From Diacronema lutheri (taxonomy: Eukaryota; Haptophyta; Pavlovophyceae; Pavlovales; Pavlovaceae), in assembly GCA_019448385.1 (NCBI GenBank), contig JAGTXO010000043.1:261945-325944 (forward strand): DNA of 64,000 bases. The letters are read 5' to 3'. Shown here piece by piece: positions 20,621-30,865 of the stretch; positions within the stretch are counted from its first letter, which is position 1, and every line of letters begins with the position of its first letter. A program made the position numbers and the translations under genes. A model generated the notes under the pieces. It saw nothing but the letters and a program-made list of their open reading frames with translations. It had not been told where the DNA came from and made no database searches.

Positions 20621-21722
20621 CGGCCGGCCGCGCGCGGGTCCGTCCAGGCCCGCCGGCCGGGGTGGCGCCGGCCCGTCTGCCGCCGAGCTCGCGGGGTACA
20701 TGCCGTTGCGCGGCGAGTTTGACATTGAGTGGGCGAACGAAGCAGAGCTGCTGCTCGCTGACCTCGAGTTTGCGCGCGGCCAGGCGTCGGGCACGGAGGC
20801 GGCGGGCGGCGCGTCATGCGGCGAATCGGACGAGGAGCGTCAGCTCAAGCTCGAGGTGTGCGCGCTGTACAACGCCAAGCTCGACGAGCGTGCGCGGCGC
20901 AAGGTATTTGTGCTGCAGAGAGGCCTCCTCGACCACCGCAAAACGCAGGCGGCCGACCGCAGGCGTGGTCGCGAGGAGCGCGAGCTGTGGGCGGCGCTGC
21001 GGCCCTTCGCGCGGCTGCACTCGGCGCAGGAGCACGCGCAGTTTGTGCGCTCTCTCCTCGCGGAGTTGCGGCTGCGCAGGCGGATTGCCCAACTGCGCCA
21101 TTACCGGCAGATGGGTCTCCTCTCACTCGCGCAGGCCGAGCTGTACGAGCGCGACCGGCGTGCGCGCGAGCTGAGCACGCGCCACCACGACCCGCTCAAC
21201 GCGACGCGCTTGGCCGTCGCCAAGGGCGGCGGCGTTGGCGGCGGCGGTGGCGGCGGCGGCGGTTGCGGCGGCGGCGGTGGCGGCGGCGGGCCCGTCGCCA
21301 CGCAGCCGCTCGCGGCGGGTGGCGCGGCCAGCGGCGCGTCCGCGCTCGCTGTGGAGGAGGAGGACGCAGTGGAGCGCGCGCTCTCGGCACACGAGCAGCA
21401 GCTGTGCGGCTCACTAGGGCTGCACGGCGGACAGTGGGCTTTCATCAAGCAGACACTCGTCGCAGAATGTGCGCGCGTGGGCGGGCTGCGGCGCGAGGAG
21501 GCGCGCGAGTTGGTGCGGATCGACGTTCGCAAGGCGGGGCACGTCTTCGACTTTTGTGTGCACGCCGGCTGGGTCGAGCCCGCCGGCGCGCCGCCACTGG
21601 CGCGCGCGGCCGGCGCGGCCACCGACGACGGCGCCGAGGCGGAGGCGGAGGAGATCGCCGCCGCGGCGGCGCTCGGCGGTGCGCGCGGCGTGCGCGTGTG
21701 CGAGTACGCGCTGCCGCCGTGA
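19534..21722 (+). CDS. ADA2: Transcriptional adaptor ADA2
   Basis: Likely exons 19534-19707, 19804-20090 and 20210-21722, about 657 residues. The first junction is the least certain; other splice choices exist between 19700 and 19804. Domains in order are: a ZZ zinc finger (CEGCAVEMNCG...CLDCF), a SANT/Myb domain across intron 2 (WGADEEERLLHAIERFG|FGNWSEVAASLG), the ADA2-specific block (GYMPLRGEFDIEWANEAELL) and a helical LRRRIAQLRHYRQMGLL region. Two poly-Gly inserts follow, then a C-terminal SWIRM domain (HEQQLCGSLGLHGGQWAFIK). ADA2 bridges GCN5 acetyltransferase to chromatin in SAGA/ADA complexes. Poly-Gly tracts (20591-20625, 21229-21295) make it longer than usual. Confidence 0.92.
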
Positions 21723-22227
21723 ACGGGGCGGCGCACGCGCCGCCGGCCGGCCGAGGCGCCGCGCACGGCGGCGCCCCTCCCGCCCCACGCCCGGCGGTGG
21801 GTGCGCCCAGTGCCGCCGCCACCGCCGCCGCCGCCGCCGCCGTGCCCGGCGCCAACGCACCCATGGCCGCCGCCACTGCCGCGGCGCACGCCGGCCGCAC
21901 GCTCGCGTTCGCGGCGCACGGCCGTGGGCAACGGTCGGGGCAGGAGAGGGCGCCGGGAAGGGTCTGTGGAGAGGGGGGTGGGTGGTGCCATGTTGTGCGC
22001 ACAACCCTGGCCTCGAGGACCTCAGTGCCACCGTCAGTCAAGGCGCCAGTCCGTGGCACAGGTGGCGGTGCAGCCGCGGGCGCCGACACCTCTGGCCCGT
22101 GGCAGTGCCCCAGCTTGACTGGCAGAGCAGGAAAGTCTTTCGAGTCTTCCATCGCGGCTTGCGCGCTTGCCCTTCCCCTTTCTTTCCCTTAGCAGCAGAC
22201 GGCTGAAACGCAAGCACACCGGCCAGC
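21723..22227. other. Intergenic region between ADA2 and the 1,661-residue orphan gene
   Basis: 505 bases. It holds a CCG/GCC trinucleotide-rich patch (21808-21842) and a pyrimidine-rich stretch (22166-22192, CCCTTCCCCTTTCTTTCCCT) just upstream of the next start. No gene or RNA is recognised. Confidence 0.5.
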
Positions 22228-25200
22228 ATGGCCGCGCGGGCGACGCGGGCCGCGCCGCGCGCGGTGCGCGCGGCGCCGGCTTCGCCCGCGGTGCCGCCGC
22301 CAGCCGTGGCCGACGTCGTCACGCTCGACGACTTCCTCGGCGACGCGGCGGACGGCGACGGCGGCGACGACGGTGACGACGGTGACGGCGGCGACGGCGG
22401 CGACGCGCGGAGCGCGGCTGGCGGCGCGGAGCCGCGCGGCCGGCAGCCTGGGTCGGCTTCCCCGCGGGCGCAGCGCACGGCGCCGCCGCAGCCCGGCCCA
22501 TCATCGCTGCCTATCGCCACGCAGCCGATTGCACGCTCCGACGAGCGCGCGCGCGAGGTGGTGCCGCTCGGGCTCGTCGAGGGTTGCGCCGAGCTCGTGA
22601 TCACGTGCGTCGCCTTCCCCGCGCTTGGCGGCGCGCGCTCCGAGGGAGGTACGGCCGCGGCGGTGCGCGAGGCGCTTGAGCAGGCGGCGGCTGCATTCGC
22701 GTTTGCGCCGCGCGCGGCCGCGCGGCTGCGGCTCGCCCTGCGCGAGGTGGAGGCGGGCCAGGACGAGGCATCGCCGCACCACCGCACCGCAGAGCGCGCG
22801 GCGCTCGACCGGCTGATGGTCGCGCATGCCGCGCTGAGCGAGCGACTCGGCGTGCTTGGCGGGCTCTTCGGCACAGGCGTCGGCGTGCGCGGCACGGAGG
22901 CGGAGAGGTGCAGCGAGAGGGGCGGCGCGCTCAGCCTGTCGAGCCGTTACTACTCGGCGGCTGCCTTTGGCGAGCCGGCGCGCGCGGCCGCGTGGGCGCG
23001 ACGCGAGTGCGACGAGCTGAGCTGGGCTCTGCGCGGCCTGGCGCAGCGGAGCGCGCAGCTCGAGCGCGCGCTCCGCGCGCACGCGGCTGCGCACGACGGC
23101 GTGCGCGCCGGCGGCGGCGCGGACGGAGCGCGCCCAGACGGTGCGCCGCCGCTCGTCCACGCCACCGCCCGCGCGCCGAAATCGGCCGCACGCTCGGGCG
23201 GCGCGGCCTTCACGTCGGAGGGCTGCAGTGGCGGTAGCGGTGGTGTGATCCGAGTGCATGCCGCGTCGGGCGAAAGCGCACCCGCGGGGGAGAGCGGCGC
23301 GGCGCGCATCCCCGTCGGCGCGGCGCGCGCGCGCGTCGTGCGCCGCGCGCGCGGCACCTCGGCGCGCTTCTCCGCCGGTATGGCAATCGCGCGCTCGCTC
23401 GGCCGCGCACTCGGCGGTCCGAGCGCACGCGCGGAGTCGTCAGAGGAGGCGTGCACGCAGGCCAACGGCGCGGGCCTGGGCGCCAGCCGTCGGAGGAGCG
23501 GCGGCGACGCCGGGCAGACGGGCGACGACAGGCAGACGGGCGACGACAGGCAGACGGGCGACGACAGGCAGACGGGCGACGCCGCCTCCGCCGCCCAGCC
23601 GACGCAGCAGCCGCGGCACGTGGGCAGCGCGCGAGGCGCGCGCGGCGAGGCACGCGCGCGCGATTCGCCACGCGCGTCGTTCGCACCGGCGGAGACGTCG
23701 GAGGGCGGCACGATGGCCGCCGAGCGGCGCGGGTCGCAGCACGAGGGCGCGGCGGCGTGCGCGCGGCCGGAGCGGCCGCGCGACGCGTTTGACGCCGCGT
23801 GCGCCGAGTGGGGCGCGCATGGCGTGTGGGAGCTGCTGCTCTGGCTGCTCGCGCAGCACGAGCTCGCGCAGGTGCCGCCATCGCGGCAGCCACCGCCGCC
23901 CCTCCTGCCGCCAAGCGCGCACGCGGCCGCGCGCGCGCGCGACGGGCGCACACCCGGCGATGGCGGCGGCGGCGGCGGCGGCGGCGCGCGCGAGGAGCGG
24001 CGCATCGTGCTGGTGGGTGCGCCGACCGAGCTCGCGCTGTCCGTGCTGCTCGAGACGAGTCTGCGCATCGGCGTGGGCGCGCCGTTCCGCTCCGTTACGT
24101 GGCTCCGTCTGTGCACGCGGCTTGCGCGGCCAGCGGCGCCGCCCGGCTGCGTCGACGAGGGGCGTGCTGAGGCGCTGCTGCTCGACGCGGCGGCGGTGAG
24201 CGTGCGGTACCTCGTGCCGCCGCCGCTGCCGCCGCCGCCGTGTCGGCCCTCCTCCTGCGCGTCCTTGGCCCCTCCGCCGCATGGCGCCGCGAGCAGCGGC
24301 GGCAGCGGCGGCGGCGGCGGCGGCGGTAGCGGCGGCGGCGGCGGCGGCGGCGGCACGTCGGCGGCGTCGTCGCCCGGCCGCCAGTCGAGCGGGCGTGCGA
24401 GCGAGCGCTCGCCGGCACGCGAGGCGAGCAGCGCGTCGTGGGTGGGCAGGCCGGCAGGCGCGCCGGTCGGCTCGTCGCTCGCCGCGGCGGCGTCCGCAGC
24501 CGCCGCCGCGTCGGCGCTCGCGCTCGTGCCGCCACCCCGTCCGGCGCTGTGCGCCATCTCGCCCGCGCCGTCGAGCGACGAGCTTTCGGGTTGGCACGTG
24601 TGGCACGAGGCGTGCGCGGGCGTTGCGGAGCTGGCGTACGGCTGTGGCTCGTACCATTGGGCGGAGCGTCTCCTCTTCCTGCGCGGCCACCCGGCAGAGA
24701 TGCACGCAGGCGCGCTCGCGCTCAGCGCAACGATCGCCGAGCGCGCGGCGCTCGGCGAGGCCCTCGAGGCCCTCGAGCGGCTGGCGCGCGAGCGGCTCGG
24801 CGCGTGCGCGACCGCGCTGGGCGGCGCGCGCGGCGGGCTGCGCGTGCGCCAGTGGGCAGCCATCGTGCAGCTCTGCGCGAGCGCGCGGTACGACCCGGTG
24901 CGCGCCGAGCTCGCCGCGCGCAGGCCCGACGAGGCGCTCGCGCGCACGCACGGCCTCGTCGACGCGGCGCTGGCGGACGCGGTGGGATTGGCGCTCGACG
25001 GTGCGGAGCTCGACGCGTGCGAGCGAGCGGCGAGCGCGGCTGGCGCGTGGCACGGCTCGGACCTTCTCCTCGAGGTTGCGGCCCTCGCGACACCGGCGAT
25101 GCGCGAGGCCGCGCTGCGGCTGCTCGGTGGCTTCGCGCATCTCTGCGCCAAGCCGCCATGCCGCGCAGCGGCGCACGCGTCGCGCGTCGACCCGCTCGCC

Positions 25201-26756
25201 GGCGCGCTCGCCGCCGCCGCCGCGCCCGCGCGCGACGAGCCGACCGCCGCGGGTGCGTACGGCGGGCTGTGCGGCGGGCCGTACGAGCTGGGCGCGCGCG
25301 CGCACGCCGCGCTGTGCGCGCGACTGCGCGAGCGGCTGCGCGCGCTCTGCGCGGCGCTCAGCGGAGGCGGCGGCGGCGGCGGCAATGGCGGCATCGACGG
25401 CGAGGAGGAGCTCGGTCGCATCGCCCGGCGGATGTGCGAAGTCTACGCCGACGCGTTGCACGCCGAGGCGCAGCTGCGCGCGCGCGTCGAGGCGCCGGCC
25501 GCGCGCTCGGCCGTCTCGCTCGGCGCCGCGCTCGGCGCCGAGCTGGCGGGCGCTTTCGGCCCGCACGTGGCCGCGCTCGTTGGCGGCTCGTTGCGCGAGC
25601 TGCGCCGCTGGGCGCGCCGCGCCGTCAGCGCCGAGCCGTTTGCGCGCGCGCCGACGGGCGGCGGCAGCGGCGGCGGCGCGCGCGCGCGCGCGGCGGCGGC
25701 GCTGCCGCCGGCCGCGCCGCCGGCGGCGTTCGCGCTCGGCGCGGCGGGCGCGGCCCGCGGCGCGGCGGCGCGCGCCGCCGCCGCGCGCGCGCGCGCCGCC
25801 GACGGCGCGGGCGTCGAGCAGCGCGAGGCGGCGGCGGCGGACGGCGGCGGGGAGGACGGCGACGCGTGCTGCGCGTGCGTCACCGACCTGTGCATGTGGG
25901 CGCACGCGCTGCTCGACGGGCTGCAGCCGTACGCGCACCACCTGCGCGCGCGTCGCGCGCACGAGCCGAGCGGGAGCGGCCTCGAGGCCGTCGGCGTTTC
26001 GCTCTGCGCGACGCTGCGCGAATTCGACGCGGCGCTGTGCGCGCGCGCGCTGCTCGAGGCGGGCGGCGATGCGGCGGACGGCGCGGCGCGCGCGGGCAAT
26101 CCGGGGCTGCACCCGCACGCTGAGCAGGCGGCGCTCGTACGCGCGCACCGCGCCGCCGCCGCCGTCGCCGCCGCCGCCGCCGCCGCCGCGCCGCCGGCGG
26201 CGCCGCCCGCGCCGCCGCCCGCCGCGCTGCGCGCGCCCGGCGGCGTGGCCGAACCGCCGCCGCCGCCCTGTGCGGACGCGACCTTTGAGGCCGCGCGCCG
26301 GCGCGGGCTCGCGCTCGACGTGCGGCGCGCGGCGCTGTACGCCGGGTCGTGCGCGCGCGCGAGCGAGGCGGCGCGCGCGCTCGGCGCACGGCTCGTCGAG
26401 ATGGGCGCCGAGCAGGGCGCCGTTGATGGCTGGCTTGATGGCGCGTACGGCGCACTCCACGCGGGCCGCAGGCGCACGCTGCGGCTGCTCGCCGACGCGC
26501 TCGGGCACGACGCGCGCGCGCGCGTCGACGCGTGCGTCGCGCCGCTCTGCCACGCGCTGCTCGCGCCCGCCGCCGCCGCCGACGCGGCCGCGCGCGCGCG
26601 CGCGCGGCTGCTCGCGCGGCTCGACGGCCGCCTGGGCGAAATTGCGACGTCGGGCCTCGACGCCGAGGCGGTCGCGCTCGTCGCGCAGCGGCTCTGGCAC
26701 GCGCACCTCGCGCACCGGCTCGAGCAGCTCGCCACCGACCCGACGCTCGCGCTCGA

Positions 26757-26795
<39 letters not shown>

Positions 26796-27213
26796 GCCGG
26801 ACGGCGCGCCGGGCGGCGGCGCGCCCGGCGGCGCGCCCGCGGGCGCCGCGGGCGCGGGCGTCGTGCGCTACTACGCGACGCGCGACGCGTCGGCGCGCGC
26901 GCTCGGTGCGGTGGGTGCGCTGCTCGACGCGCTGCGCGCGCACCTGCACTGCGGCGGCGAGGGCGTGCCGCTCGCCTACCTCGACGCAAAGTCGGCCGGC
27001 GCGCGCGCGGCGCTCGCGCGCGCGGCGGCGCCGACGGCCGAGCTGCTGCGCGCGCTCAGCGAGGCCGAGGCGGCGACGGACGCGGCGCGTGCGCGCGAGG
27101 CCCTCGCCGCGCTCGCGATGCGCATGGACGAGCCAAGCGCCGCGCGCGCGGTGAACGCGCGCGCGCGCGGCGCGTCCAACGCGCCGGGCGGCGACGAGGT
27201 GCGCCCGCCGTGA
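22228..27213 (+). CDS. Very large single-exon protein of unknown function
   Basis: One uninterrupted frame of 1,661 residues at about 80% GC. No domain is recognised. Visible features are a disordered acidic N-terminus (about residues 30-60, Asp/Gly), four QTGDDR repeats (23516-23580) and several poly-Gly/Pro inserts. Between these lie blocks with regular hydrophobic spacing, e.g. VWELLLWLLAQHELAQV, WHVWHEACAGVAELAYG, MCEVYADALHAEAQL, DLCMWAHALLDGLQPYAHHL and VAQRLWHAHLAHRLEQL. Blocks like these suggest an all-helical scaffold, perhaps of vesicle-tethering type, but that is a guess. Codon-position bias and sense on this strand support real coding; the equally long open frames on the other strand are low-complexity shadows. 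Confidence 0.65.
23516..23580 (+). repeat. 18-bp coding repeats (QTGDDR)
   Basis: Three and a half direct copies of an 18-base unit encoding QTGDDR inside the 1,661-residue protein. Confidence 0.9.
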
Positions 27214-27541
27214 GGCGCGCGGCGCGCCGCCGGCGGGAATGGCGCAGTGGCCGGCGGCGCCGTCGGGAGGCGCGGGGCCTGGAAAGGGACTCCCTGGGTT
27301 CCCCCAGGATTCCTGCAGGGGGGATGAAACGATTCTTGCCGGGCGCGAACCGGTGAGATTTAGCCATCCTCACGATCTCAAGCTGACGTTCGAACATATA
27401 TTGAGCCTCATTACTCATCCTTCACAATCCCAAGCCGCATCGAGGGCCTTGGACCGTGAGCCGCAGCAATCAAGCCGCGCGTTTGTGCGAGAAGGCCACC
27501 TTGTTCGGGTCTCAAGGCGGGCGGCCACGCGGCCGCCGTGC
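27214..27541. promoter_or_regulatory. Upstream region of the hybrid histidine kinase
   Basis: 328 bases between the orphan gene stop and the kinase start. From about 27355 the DNA turns AT-rich relative to its neighbours and contains CATATATTG near 27396, a TATA-like element on the plus strand. An in-frame upstream Met at 27239 exists, but the sequence after it is not protein-like. Confidence 0.45.
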
Positions 27542-30406
27542 ATGTACGTACCGACGGCGTCGTTGATGCAATCGGCGCTCAAGCAGGACACGCAGCCGCA
27601 CGCCCTCTTAACTTGCCGCCGGACCGGCACCGGCTCCGAGTCGCCGCCGACGTCGATCGACATTGGCGGTGACGACCTCGACCTGGGCGTGAGCAACAGC
27701 GCGTCAACGCCAGAGGACGGGTCGCAGGCGGCGTGCGCGCACGAAGACGACAGCTCACAGACGTACGACGTGGGAATCGATGATCTCGCCGAGCTCAAGC
27801 GCGCATGGACCGGCGAGTTTGTCGACCGCGACGTCGAGCACGCGTACCGGACGGAGCGCTTGTGGCCGAACCTCTCCGTGTCCGTCTCCAACGTGCTCGC
27901 GGCCGTCGGCGCGGTCAACCTGCTCGCGCTTGCGTGGACGATGGAGCACTCGCCCGATCTCTGGCACAGCACGCTCGCCACGGCCGTCACGTCGTGCGTC
28001 TTCTTTGCGGGCGCGGCGCTCTTCCGCACGTCGACGTTCTGCTGCTGCCTACCCGTCTGGACGGTGGAGTGCGTTTCGACGTGCGTGCTCGTCGCCATGG
28101 GTGTCTTCCTGCGCTTCCACCAGCTGCTGATTCCGACGTACGCCTGCCGCTCCAACGCGACGCTCATGCTGCGGCTCGGCGCGTACCTCGCGTTTGTTGC
28201 GACGTCGGTGCCGCTGTCGGTCCCGCTCTTCGCGCTCGTCTGCGTCGTCTCCACCTCGATGGCGGCCGGGCTCGACGCGTTGCACGCCGACGCGGCGGGG
28301 GCGTGCCCGCTCAACATTATGCACCTCGTGCTTCTCGCCGTCGCCGCTGCGGGCTGCCGTGGGCGCATCGCGCGCGTCGATCGCGGCGAGTGGGCATTCC
28401 GCCGGACGGTGCTCGCCGCCGAGGTTGAGCGCCGGCGCCTCCACCGCCAATACGAGCGCACGCGCGCCAAGCGGCTCAAGGCGCAGCACGCAGCGGCGGC
28501 GCTTGAGGCGGAGGTGGCCAAGCAGCACGGCGCGCGCCACGCGCGCGCGCGCCTTATCCGCATGGTGCGCGCCGCGCGTTGCGCCACGCCGCGCGCCACG
28601 CGCCGCGTCGCACGCCGCCGCGCGCCGCCGATGGCCGCCGCCGACGGCCGCCGCCACGCTGCGCGCGCGGCGCGTGGCGCGCGGCGCGCGCGCAGGTGAT
28701 GCACGACCTACGCTCGCCGCTGCTCTCGTGCCTCAACGTGACCGAGCAGATGCGCGAGTTGCCGGCCGACATGCCGATGGGCGACGCGCGCGTGGTCGAG
28801 TCGGTCGACGCGATGCACGCGTGTTCGGCGCTCATGGAAAATATCGTGCGCGGCGCAGCCGCAACGCCGCGCGGGCCGCGCGGACGGGCCGCACGCCGAC
28901 CGCGTGGCGCCGCCGTCGCGCGCGTGGTGCGGACAGGTGTCTGACATGCTCGACTTTGAGAGGATCGACACGGGTCGGCTCGTGCTCGTCTACCAGCCCT
29001 TCACGCTCGGCCGGCTGCTTAAGGACACGTACGCCACCTTTGACGGGCTCGCCAAGGCTAAGGGCGTGGTCATCAAGCGCGCGCCGCCCGATGACGACCT
29101 CATGCGCACGCGCTGGCTCGGCGACAAGCGCCGGCTGCAGCAGTGCCTCAACAACGGCGTCTCGAACGCGGTGCGCGCGCGCGCGCGCGCGCGCTTGGCC
29201 GGCGCTTGCGGCGCGCGGCGCGCGCAGCGCACGAGCCGTCCGCGCGGCGCGCGCGGTGCGGCGCGTGCAGATCAAATTTACCGAGCTGGGCGGCACCGTC
29301 GCCTTCTCCGCGTGGGTCGTCAGCGCGAGCGCGGACGCGGCGCAGCTGAACGAGGCGACGGCGGAGCTGCACATCGCCGTCGACGACACGGGCGTTGGGC
29401 TCTCGGCCGCGGAGCTCGCGCTGCTCAGCTCGGGTGAGGCGTTCACGCAGGTGGGGCGCGGGCAGCTGCAGGGCAACGGTGGGACGGGCCTCGGGCTGAG
29501 CATCGTCCGGCAGATCTTGCAGCTGCACAACAACTCGGAGCTCGTGCTCAGCTCCGACGGCGAGGGGCGCGGCGCCCATTTCGAGATGGTGGTCAACATC
29601 GAGATGGCGGCAAGCCACGTGGGCGGGGACGAGTCATCGTCCGATCTGCTCGCGGCCGAGTCCGCAGACGGCGAGCAGATTGTCGGCCTCGCCGCGCTCG
29701 CGCCCGACGCCGATGGAGCGCCGACCGCGTGCGCGCCGCTCCGGCCGCGCGCCGACCCGTGCGCGGGCAAGGCGCTGCCGACCGGCTTCCGCGTGCTGCA
29801 CGTGGAGGACGACAAGATCCTGCAGCGCATGCTGCCGCTCTCCACCTTTAAAAAGGTGGGCGCCGAGTGGGACACCGCCGAGAACGGCGAGCGCGCGCTC
29901 GCTATGCTCGCCGAGCGCACCGCGCGCGGGCTCGGCGGGTACGGCCTCATCGTGATGGACAATCAGATGCCGTGCATGAACGGCACGCTCGCAACGCGCA
30001 AGATGCGGCGCATGGGCTACGACGGCACCATCATCGGCATGACCGGTGCGCGCGCAAGCACCCGCGCGCCGAGGCATGCGCCGCTGTGCGCCGCTGTGCG
30101 CCGCTGTGCGCCGCTGTGCGCCGCGTGCGCCGCTCACGCTCACGCGGTCTGCACGCGCGCGCGGAGCGCGTAGGCGACCCGGTCGGCTCGCCCGAGCGCA
30201 ACGAATTCGAGGCGGCGGGGCTCAACGCGTGCTGCGACAAGAGCAGCGTGGGGATCAAGTACATCCACCTTCTGCTGCTCGGCATGATGGTGCCCACGCC
30301 GGATGGCGCGCACCGGGCCGAGACCGCGGTGTGCGGCGGCGTGCCGATACTCGCCGCGCGCCACCGGCCGGCAGCCGCGGCGGCGGCGGCGCTCCACGCG
30401 CACTGA
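27542..30406 (+). CDS. Membrane hybrid sensor histidine kinase / response regulator
   Basis: Exons 27542-28564, 28696-28845, 28937-29170, 29271-30045 and 30174-30406 give 804 residues. Five or six hydrophobic segments (about residues 115-280) form the membrane sensor, followed by a basic helical linker. The H box is VMHDLRSPLLS (exon 2) and the N box NNGVSNA|IKFT, split by intron 3. G boxes are VDDTGVGLS and GTGLGLSIV. The receiver domain has VEDDKILQRM and the phospho-acceptor Asp in IVMDNQMPCMNG, and ends GMTG|DPVGSPERNEFEAAG. All catalytic motifs are intact. Two-component hybrid kinases are common in algae and sense environmental cues; the signal here is unknown. Three introns sit at or beside kinase motifs and use GTGCGC donors. 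Intron 4 holds an 11-base tandem repeat. Confidence 0.92.
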
Positions 30407-30865
30407 AGCAGAAATGGCGCAGTAGTTGAAAAGAGAGTCAAAGAGTGCTTCTTTCAGTTAGTATAGATGGTCAAGCCAAATCCGATCAGGGGCACGATCG
30501 CGCCCCGAGTGCAGCGCGGGCCGTTCGGAAGGACGTCCTTGTGAGGGAGCTCTTCGCGTTTGGCGAGCGGGGGAGCACGACGCGCAGCGTTGCTGCGGCG
30601 GCGTGCGGGCGGCGAGCAGCGGTCGGGCTGCTCGCGACGAGGCCGGAGCAGACGGCGCCGTGGCCGCCGGCGCAGGTGACGCGCGCCGACGAGCCGTAGC
30701 GAGCGTCCGTGATCCGCACGGCGGTTGGAGCGGGCCGGCTGGTGCGGCGCGCTCGGCCACGGGTGGCGGCGTGCACGGTCGTGCCGCGCGCGGCACGCGT
30801 CGCCAGCCGCGCGCGACCTGGGCAGAGCCCGCAAAGCGTCGACCGCTGCGCGGCTCGGCCGTGCG
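30407..30865. other. Convergent intergenic region; possible element end
   Basis: 459 bases between the kinase stop and the stop of the Fanzor gene. On the minus strand it is directly downstream of the Fanzor coding region, where a guide (omega) RNA would be expected by analogy with TnpB/Fanzor loci. I see GC-rich, potentially structured sequence but no defined RNA. Its left part (30427-30451) is one copy of a direct repeat found again at 61551-61574. Confidence 0.4.
30427..30451 (+). repeat. Left copy of island-flanking direct repeat
   Basis: 25 bases beginning TGAAAAGAGAGTCAAAG. The copy at 61551-61574 is identical except for one missing A. GCGCA-type sequence precedes both copies. The two bracket the 31-kb accessory island in the same orientation. 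Confidence 0.7.

Noticed and set aside
23440-26949. 1,169-codon open frame on the minus strand opposite the orphan gene
   Set aside because: Arg/Ala-rich with no motifs; it is a GC-bias shadow of the plus-strand frame, as are other long overlapping frames.
30440-30475. TACTAAC branch-point-like word on the minus strand as evidence for an extra Fanzor exon
   Set aside because: No supporting acceptor or coding sequence follows; a chance match.
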